A stretch of DNA of 64,000 nucleotides, from contig NZ_JACJQL010000007.1 in NCBI RefSeq assembly GCF_014696625.1, positions 104,545-168,544 on the forward strand, given 5' to 3'. This document shows positions 55,217 to 64,000 of the stretch, one piece after another. The notes below the pieces were generated by a model. It was not told the origin of the DNA and did not search any database. It saw nothing but the letters and a program-made list of their open reading frames with translations. Source of the stretch: Nostoc parmelioides FACHB-3921 (GTDB taxonomy: Bacteria > Cyanobacteriota > Cyanobacteriia > Cyanobacteriales > Nostocaceae). Positions within the stretch are counted from its first letter, which is position 1. Each line of letters begins with the position of its first letter. The position numbers and the translations under genes are program-made.

Positions 55217-55612
55217 ATGAATAGCTTCTCACAACTGCCAGAATTCATTAAGGGTTCCAACACTCTCAGAATGCAGCTAAAGATAGAGGAGAACCCTTGG
55301 GAAACTTCACCTAAATTAGGACTGGAAGACAAAAGTCAGCCAAAAATTTTGCCGACACAATTTTATTCAGTTGATTTACCGCCAGTTTTTTCTCACATGA
55401 CCTTTCTCTTAATTGAGACTTTATCAGCAACTCAACATGGTGAGTTTGTGACTCGTAGTAAACAGGGTAAATACGAAACTATTGTCGAACTTTCTGGCCA
55501 CGTTAGTCATCGTTATGGCTTGACTCATCAAGAATTGGCAGAAATTCAGACGATATACGACCAAATCCTGGAAACATGGATAGCTTGGAGGATAGCGAAT
55601 AAAAAGACCTAA
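55217..55612 (+). CDS. Hypothetical protein
   Basis: 131 residues, not recognised. Polar N-terminal half with Pro/Glu/Lys, then a mixed alpha/beta half (MTFLLIETLSATQHGEFV, KYETIVELSGHVSHRYGL, ELAEIQTIYDQILETWIAW). No signal peptide or membrane segment. ATG start, terminator 125 bases downstream, normal codon use; real gene likely. No function is suggested. Confidence 0.6.
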   Translation: MNSFSQLPEFIKGSNTLRMQLKIEENPWETSPKLGLEDKSQPKILPTQFYSVDLPPVFSHMTFLLIETLSATQHGEFVTRSKQGKYETIVELSGHVSHRYGLTHQELAEIQTIYDQILETWIAWRIANKKT

Positions 55613-55736
55613 TCTGCTCAATCTGCCATAGCTATTTTACAGTTGAGAAGATTGATAGCTTGGTGAGAATGATAATTTGCAACTAAATAGGCGAAGTTTC
55701 TAAAGACATTTGGCTTTTGATAAATGAGAAGTTTAC

Positions 55737-55774
55737 AAGCCCGGTAGTGTGATTCAGCACTGACGGGCTTTTTG
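55737..55774 (+). terminator. Rho-independent terminator
   Basis: AAGCCCG / CGGGCTT with inner pairs TAGTG / CACT, followed by TTTT. It lies between the hypothetical gene and the small membrane gene. Confidence 0.75.
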
Positions 55775-55805
55775 CTTAGATTTGTTCTACATCGGAGGAA
55801 TGATC

Positions 55806-56045
55806 ATGAAATCGAATTTCGACAACAAACAAAATGTGATTTTAATTTGGGCTGGTAGAGGGGTGAAATATTTTCTGTTAATGCTTGTGGGTATGGCGAT
55901 CGCCTTCGTCATCTCACACACCTTTACAGTTCTCCCCGTACTGATGCTACTGCGATCGCCAGATACATGGATTTGGATTGCCAGAGTGGCAGTTTCACTG
56001 GTTTGTTTACTGGCGATCGCCATGATCTTTGAGTCTTGGAGTTAA
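55806..56045 (+). CDS. Small two-helix membrane protein
   Basis: 79 residues from the ATG at 55806, with two membrane helices (about residues 22-50 and 56-77). The GGAGG at 55794-55798 sets the start: the ATG at 55800 lies only one base beyond it, so 55806 is favoured. Both helices are followed by aromatic and charged residues (SPDTWIWIAR, FESWS). Family unknown. Together with the next gene it may form a small operon of membrane proteins. Confidence 0.6.
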   Translation: MKSNFDNKQNVILIWAGRGVKYFLLMLVGMAIAFVISHTFTVLPVLMLLRSPDTWIWIARVAVSLVCLLAIAMIFESWS

Positions 56046-56118
56046 TTTTGCGCCATAATTGCCCACCTTTGGCTAAATTTCACCAGCCAAAGGTTTCCAA
56101 CTACTAGGAGGTTAGGTT

Positions 56119-56340
56119 ATGACAAACAACAACGGTTTCAAAGGCGATGCACTCTCACCAATTTTAGTCATCTTAGTTGCAGGGTCGATATCTCTGGCGA
56201 TCGTCAACAAAGATAATCATCCAGCATATTTTGACATTGTGAAAATAGCGATGGCTTACAGTTTTGGGTCATTCAAATCTCACAAGTCCTCTAAAAATTC
56301 TCACAACCAAGATGATGCAGACAACAATGAGGTCAAGTAA
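56119..56340 (+). CDS. Small membrane protein with polar tail
   Basis: 73 residues. One clear membrane helix (about residues 13-29, SPILVILVAGSISLAIV), possibly a second weak one (YFDIVKIAMAYSFGSF), then a Ser/Lys/Asn/Asp-rich tail (SHKSSKNSHNQDDADNN). A very good ribosome-binding site (AGGAGG) stands nine bases before the ATG. The family is not recognised. It follows the previous small membrane gene by 73 bases. Confidence 0.6.
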   Translation: MTNNNGFKGDALSPILVILVAGSISLAIVNKDNHPAYFDIVKIAMAYSFGSFKSHKSSKNSHNQDDADNNEVK

Positions 56341-56382
56341 TACCAATTGGAAAAAAGAATGCGACAAATAAACCATCTGTAG

Positions 56383-56402
56383 AGACGCGATTCATCGCGT
56401 CT
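56383..56402. repeat. AGACGCGA hairpin
   Basis: AGACGCGA, loop TTCA, TCGCGTCT. Third perfect copy of the family found at 6654-6673 and 34071-34090; no T-run here. Confidence 0.6.
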
Positions 56403-56582
56403 TCAACCAAGGACGTGTTGCAATCATTAATTAAGTCGGCATAACATCGGGTTAATCTAATTGGTACGGGAATAAAATTAAGCATATAAGAAAAAAATGT
56501 CTTGCCTCACCCTGTCGGGTAAAGTATTAAAAACGCCTCATGCCAAGAATTTTTCTATATGCCTTGATTACGAATTACCACC

Positions 56583-57023
56583 ATGCCCCAAATTCTCGAA
56601 CAATCGATTCAAATTAACGCCACAGCCAGCACAGTAGAACGCTGTATTACAGATTTAACCCTTATGCACCGTTGGCTAAACCCCGTCCTACGCTGCGAAC
56701 CGGTGGGTGAAACGTGGAGTACAGATATTGGTAGTAAAAGCCGCTTTATAATTCAAATTCCCCTACTTCAACCTACTTTAAACACCGTTGTAGCCGAACG
56801 CCAACCTGGTTTAGTAGTGTGGACGTTTCAGGGATTTTTTCAAGGAAGCGATCGCTGGGAATGTCAACCAATAGCACAGGGAACCCAACTCATCAACCGC
56901 TTTGAATTTGACATCCCTAATCCTCTAGTCAGTTGGGGCTTCAACACCTTCGCCGCCGCCTGGACAAAACAAGATATGCAGGCGCAACTCCGCCGCCTCA
57001 AACGGGTAGCAGAAAGTCAATAG
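56583..57023 (+). CDS. SRPBCC / polyketide-cyclase-like protein
   Basis: 146 residues of the START-like helix-grip fold: initial strand ILEQSIQINATASTVERCI by region, TDLTLMHRWLNPVLRCEPVG, IGSKSRFIIQIP, VWTFQGFFQGSDRWECQP and the long C-terminal helix AAAWTKQDMQAQLRRLKRVAE. Such proteins bind hydrophobic ligands in a cavity. No specific ligand is indicated. The last codons (GAA AGT CAA TAG) run straight into an AGTCAAT repeat array, so the C-terminus was shaped by the repeat. Confidence 0.8.
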   Translation: MPQILEQSIQINATASTVERCITDLTLMHRWLNPVLRCEPVGETWSTDIGSKSRFIIQIPLLQPTLNTVVAERQPGLVVWTFQGFFQGSDRWECQPIAQGTQLINRFEFDIPNPLVSWGFNTFAAAWTKQDMQAQLRRLKRVAESQ

Positions 57024-57046
57024 TCAATAGTCAATAGTCAATAGTC
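57015..57046. repeat. AGTCAAT tandem repeat overlapping a stop codon
   Basis: Four to five AGTCAAT units; the first supplies the final codons and the stop of the SRPBCC gene. Similar units lie in the 17.6 kb foldback. Confidence 0.8.
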
Positions 57047-57860
57047 ACTTCATTTCTCCCAAAAACCGCCGGATAGTTACCGCATCTTCGGCGTTGGGGA
57101 CATTTGCTAGGTAGGTTTCTAGGTCATTGGTAGCTTGAGGATAATAACCCAGTTGATAGTAAAGCAAACCGCGATCGCGCAATTCTGAAGTTGCTTCAGG
57201 AAACAGTAACAAAATTCTTTCAACGACACCTAAGCTTTTTTCTAATTGTTGCTGTCTCAGGTAAATATATTTTAGGTTCGTCAACATTCTTGCTAAAAAT
57301 TGCCGCTTGCTGACTCTAGCTAAAAATTCCGGGCGCAAATTCACCGATTCCTTAAACATTTGATTTAGCTTGTCTTGACAATCTTGGGCAAACATCACCT
57401 CGCCACGATTAAACGCATCCACAAAAATCTCCATATCCGAGATAGCTGGACGGATGAGGAAATGTCCCGGTAATCCCACTCCTTCCATCGGAAAATCAAT
57501 CCTTTGGGCAATCTCCAGATAAACTAAAGCTAAAGTAATCGGAATACCCACTCGACGGTCAATTACTTCATTGAAGAAACTATTGCGTGGGTCGTAATAA
57601 TCTTTCTGATTCCCAGCAAATCCTAAATCGTCATACAAATACTGATTAATACCTTGAATCACCCGTAACGGATACCGTGAAGATGGCAAGCGTTCCTCAA
57701 CTTCCATTGCCATTGTATCGAGTGCGTTCAGATATTCCTCTACATCCAGTTTGGGATATTCTTCCTTAGCAATATACAAAGCTGCCCTAGCTAGGTCAAT
57801 ATCCGCCTCAGATTGCTGAATTTCTTGATAAAAATATTGTCGTGCTGAGGAGAAATTCAT
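57045..57860 (-). CDS. SirB1-family protein (transglutaminase-like with TPR)
   Basis: 271 residues. The Transglut_core2/SirB1 core shows INQYLYDDLGFAGNQKDYYDPRNSF, VIDRRVGIPITLALVYLEIAQR and GVGLPGHFLIRP, then a C-terminal TPR pair (LEKSLGVVERILLLFPEATSEL, YQLGYYPQATNDLETYL by parts). The catalytic Cys of true transglutaminases is not evident, as is usual in this family. Function in cyanobacteria unknown. I choose the ATG at 57860 with GAGG upstream; the TTG at 57881 adds seven residues. Confidence 0.82.
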   Translation of the reverse strand: MNFSSARQYFYQEIQQSEADIDLARAALYIAKEEYPKLDVEEYLNALDTMAMEVEERLPSSRYPLRVIQGINQYLYDDLGFAGNQKDYYDPRNSFFNEVIDRRVGIPITLALVYLEIAQRIDFPMEGVGLPGHFLIRPAISDMEIFVDAFNRGEVMFAQDCQDKLNQMFKESVNLRPEFLARVSKRQFLARMLTNLKYIYLRQQQLEKSLGVVERILLLFPEATSELRDRGLLYYQLGYYPQATNDLETYLANVPNAEDAVTIRRFLGEMK

Positions 57861-57878
57861 AGACCAAGCCTCACTATG

Positions 57879-57963
57879 CAAAGGGGTGTAAGGGTTTAGG
57901 GGTATAAGGGTTTAGGGGTGTGAAGAAAAAAATATTTCCCTACACCCCTATACCCCTGCACCC
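57879..57963. repeat. Heptamer repeats in inverted arrangement
   Basis: AGGGGTGTA/AGGGTTTAG-type units (57880-57922), then CCCTACACCCCTATACCCCT-type units (57942-57963) on the opposite sense. They can fold back. The block separates the apc operon terminator from the SirB1 gene. Confidence 0.75.
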
Positions 57964-57973
57964 TAATAAACAT

Positions 57974-58000
57974 AAAAAAGAGGTCTAAACAGACCCCTCT
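57974..58000 (-). terminator. Terminator of the apc operon
   Basis: On the minus strand AGAGGGGTCT, loop GTTT, AGACCTCT, followed by TTTTT. The G-rich arm has two bulged bases. It lies 37 bases after the apcC stop. Confidence 0.8.
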
Positions 58001-58036
58001 CATAACTTAACTATAATAATTTTCGGCCTATAGGAA

Positions 58037-58243
58037 TTATTGCAACCCAGCATTAGTACCTTGCTTACCAGTTGCGAGTTCCACCTTGATAATTTTGCCC
58101 CCTGCTTTTTGAATACGTTGCTGTTCGCGGAACCAATTTTCATAAGGAACCAACTTGGTAAAGTAGGTATTTTGTAGTTCGCGTTGGGTACGGGTTCTGC
58201 TGAGGCTAGGAACAAGCGCTGTAATTTTAAACAAACGGGACAT
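58037..58243 (-). CDS. apcC: Allophycocyanin core linker, LC 7.8
   Basis: 68-residue cap linker that sits in the end trimers of the phycobilisome core. It has the CpcD-like linker pattern: MSRLFKITALVPSLSRTRTQ, RELQNTYFTKLVPYENWF and a final KIIKVELATG. The ATG at 58243 gives the normal N-terminus; an upstream in-frame start is not needed. It ends the apcE-A-B-C cluster, separated from apcB by about 217 bases with a hairpin. Confidence 0.96.
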   Translation of the reverse strand: MSRLFKITALVPSLSRTRTQRELQNTYFTKLVPYENWFREQQRIQKAGGKIIKVELATGKQGTNAGLQ

Positions 58244-58427
58244 AACTTGAAATCTCCTATCAGTATTCTGGGAAAAATTCTTTATCTCAAAAAATCTTGA
58301 GCGCAAATTAATTAATTAATCATTCCAAGGCTGGAAATCAAGCATCAATACCAGACCGCTAATACTCATCAATGTAAGCAATAGAACGTCCTAGCACTCA
58401 CGACTGATTTCCAGACCTTCATCAAGC

Positions 58428-58451
58428 CGCACTTATAAATAACTAAGTGCG
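58428..58451 (-). promoter_or_regulatory. Hairpin in the apcB-apcC intercistronic region
   Basis: CGCACTTA (58428-58435) pairs perfectly with TAAGTGCG (58444-58451), ten bases after the apcB stop. No T-run follows. It probably stabilises the apcAB message or lowers apcC expression, consistent with ApcC being needed in smaller amounts; this is inference. Confidence 0.6.
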
Positions 58452-58460
58452 AAATAGCTT

Positions 58461-58949
58461 CTAGCTCAAGCCAGAGGAGATATAGTCTAGGTAGATACCC
58501 ATTTCTTTACCAGCATCAGCACCAACTAAGCTAGCGGTTACTTCTTTGATAGCTTGGATAGCTTGTACGGTAGCGCCAACGGGTACACCCAAGGAGTTGT
58601 AGGTTTCTTTCAAACCGTTCAATACACGCTCATCTAGGATGGAAGGATCGCCAGCTAGCATAGCGTAGGTAGCGTAACGCAGGTAGTAATCCAAGTCACG
58701 GATACAAGCTGCATAACGACGGGTGGTGTACATATTACCACCGGGACGGGTGATGTCAGAGTACAACAAAGATTTAGCTACAGCTTCTTTAACGATCGCA
58801 GCTGCGTTAGCGCTGATTGTTGTAGCTGCACGTACGCGCAGTTCGCCAGTGGAGAAGTAAGCTTTGAGCTTTTCTAAAGCTGCGGTATCGAGGTACTTAC
58901 CTTGCACGTCAGCAGAGTTAATGACGGCGGTGATTGCATCTTGAGCCAT
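58461..58949 (-). CDS. apcB: Allophycocyanin beta subunit
   Basis: 162-residue phycobiliprotein subunit. The phycocyanobilin-binding Cys82 is in [16 protein letters not shown], and the Asn at position 72 (GGNMYTT) is the one methylated in beta subunits. Full length and all helices are present. It pairs with ApcA, the gene for which lies 65 bases upstream; co-transcription is certain in practice. Confidence 0.98.
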   Translation of the reverse strand: MAQDAITAVINSADVQGKYLDTAALEKLKAYFSTGELRVRAATTISANAAAIVKEAVAKSLLYSDITRPGGNMYTTRRYAACIRDLDYYLRYATYAMLAGDPSILDERVLNGLKETYNSLGVPVGATVQAIQAIKEVTASLVGADAGKEMGIYLDYISSGLS

Positions 58950-59014
58950 GTTGTTAATTCCTTATTTCCAACCTTATTGCAATATTCCAGTTTCAGCAGG
59001 GAAACAGCTGCACC

Positions 59015-59500
59015 CTACTGCAACGCACCTACTACGTAGTCAAAGTAAGAGCCAGCTTCAGCAGCATCTTCAGCAGACAGAAGGGTGGAAGCAGCATTTT
59101 TCAATGCACGTACACCTTCACCAACTGCCTCGATAGGAGTGCCGAGGGACTTGTACATTTCACGAACACCGATTACGCCAATTTCTTCAATAGGAGTAAC
59201 GTCGCCAGCAACAATTCCGTAGGTAACAAGACGGAGGTAGTAGTCTAGGTCACGCAGACAGGTAGCTGTCATTTCTTGACCGTAAGCGTTACCACCAGGA
59301 GAAACAACATCAGGGCGCTTTTGGAACAATTGGTCGCCAGCTTGCTTAACCAAACGTTCGCGGTTGTCGGTCAACGCTTGAGCGATGCGGAGGCGTTGTT
59401 GACCACCAGCAACGAAGCTCTTGATCCGATCTAATTCGCCAGGGCTGAGGTAGCGGGCTTCTGCATCAGCATTCACGATGGACTTCGTGACGATACTCAT
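59015..59500 (-). CDS. apcA: Allophycocyanin alpha subunit
   Basis: 161-residue phycobiliprotein subunit, forming (alpha-beta) monomers that stack into the phycobilisome core trimers. The chromophore Cys81 stands in [15 protein letters not shown]. The N-terminus [22 protein letters not shown] by region is typical for ApcA as opposed to ApcD. A good GGAGGA-type site precedes the ATG. The 455-base gap before it should contain its own strong promoter. Confidence 0.98.
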   Translation of the reverse strand: MSIVTKSIVNADAEARYLSPGELDRIKSFVAGGQQRLRIAQALTDNRERLVKQAGDQLFQKRPDVVSPGGNAYGQEMTATCLRDLDYYLRLVTYGIVAGDVTPIEEIGVIGVREMYKSLGTPIEAVGEGVRALKNAASTLLSAEDAAEAGSYFDYVVGALQ

Positions 59501-59955
59501 TAATGGATTCCTCCAGTACGAAATGAAACCAGAATTTGATTAAACTGGTGCGATTTTAAATTTGGGCGACTAAGAATTAATTCTCGTCTTGCATACACGG
59601 CAGTAAAAGAAGTGACTGCCATAGTGATTACAATACAAGTTTGCTTGAGTTAATACAACTACACAAGCTTTAAAACTCAGTGACCTTCCGCAAAATATTC
59701 TCCGGCATTCTGTTGAGCATTTATGACTGCTCTTAATACTTTGTAATATTTGTTTCAGATTTATGGCGATCGCTCCAATAGTTACAGCAAAATTAGGGAT
59801 TAAAGTTGGGTACTGTGGGATTAGGAAAAATATTCCCTAATCCTCAATTCCTAAGCTCTAGTCCCTAAATTTTCGGCTAACTATCTTCCAAAACTCACTT
59901 CATAAATTCAAAATTTTCTAATTTTGAATTTTGAATTTTGAATTTTGAATTGATC
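59501..59955 (-). promoter_or_regulatory. apcE-apcA spacer, probable apcA promoter region
   Basis: About 455 bases without a gene. Since apcA and apcB are needed in much larger amounts than apcE, a promoter here is likely, but I cannot mark its boxes with confidence. The apcE-proximal end carries ATTTTGA(A)-type tandem repeats (59903-59951). Confidence 0.5.

Positions 59956-64000
<4,045 letters not shown>

Overview
The window looks like chromosomal DNA of a filamentous, heterocyst-forming cyanobacterium of the Nostoc/Anabaena group. Three things point there. It carries an allophycocyanin core operon (apcE-apcA-apcB-apcC) and phylloquinone genes (menF, menA, menC, menE). It holds many proteins typical of cyanobacteria (DUF4327, DUF751, DUF3038, DUF4335, Ycf35, DUF2997, GuaB3). 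Its intergenic DNA is full of HIP1 palindromes (GCGATCGC), heptanucleotide tandem repeats (CCCCTATA-like, AGTCAAT-like, ATTCAAA-like) and small foldback elements. This is a recognition-based assignment; no database was searched.

Layout. 0-7 kb: adenylate kinase, a CobO-like protein, dCTP deaminase, small conserved cyanobacterial genes, rbfA and an orphan Dam-type methylase. 7.5-14 kb: cell-envelope functions (Wzc/GumC-like polysaccharide co-polymerase, D-lactate dehydrogenase-type enzyme, GT39-type membrane protein, DacB). 14-20 kb: housekeeping (LOG protein, thioredoxin, GuaB3, MutS2). 20-26 kb: the DUF3038/DUF4335 pair between two copies of a dispersed repeat, a MITE-like element, a YiaA/B protein and the DUF2997-ycf35-ferredoxin cluster. 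26-32 kb: three membrane/glycosylation genes, a fluoroacetate-dehalogenase-like hydrolase and rfbB. 32-40 kb is the most accessory part: small unlisted genes, a TerB-like protein, antitoxin-like small proteins, a 1271-residue TPR-CHAT putative protease with an 11-unit perfect-length tandem array, and a small membrane protein converging on it. 40-48 kb: murF, the phylloquinone genes, a REP-associated transposase between two REP hairpins, glgA. 49-57 kb: a radical SAM protein, an NB-ARC/14-WD40 STAND protein, small membrane proteins, SRPBCC and SirB1-like genes. 58-63.4 kb: the apc operon on the minus strand.

How genes work together. MenF makes isochorismate, MenC and MenE carry out the o-succinylbenzoate steps and MenA prenylates the naphthoate ring, so four phylloquinone steps are encoded here. 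ApcE has four linker repeats, which fits a pentacylindrical phycobilisome core, with ApcA/ApcB as the core hexamer subunits and ApcC as the cap. The GT2/LPG-synthase-TM/GT-C-like trio plus RfbB and the Wzc-like protein suggest surface polysaccharide or glycolipid synthesis.

The most unusual signals are: (i) genomic G-rich or short repeats that have entered coding sequences in frame (mutS2, menE, probably menC and the WD40 gene); (ii) enzymes with lost signature residues (the CobO-like protein without a P-loop, the Wzc-like protein with Lys-to-Arg and Asp-to-Asn changes); (iii) the TPR-CHAT protein with its dimer-duplicated array and small membrane neighbour; (iv) a RAYT gene framed by its probable REP targets. 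I do not see a convincing, complete, previously undescribed multi-gene system.
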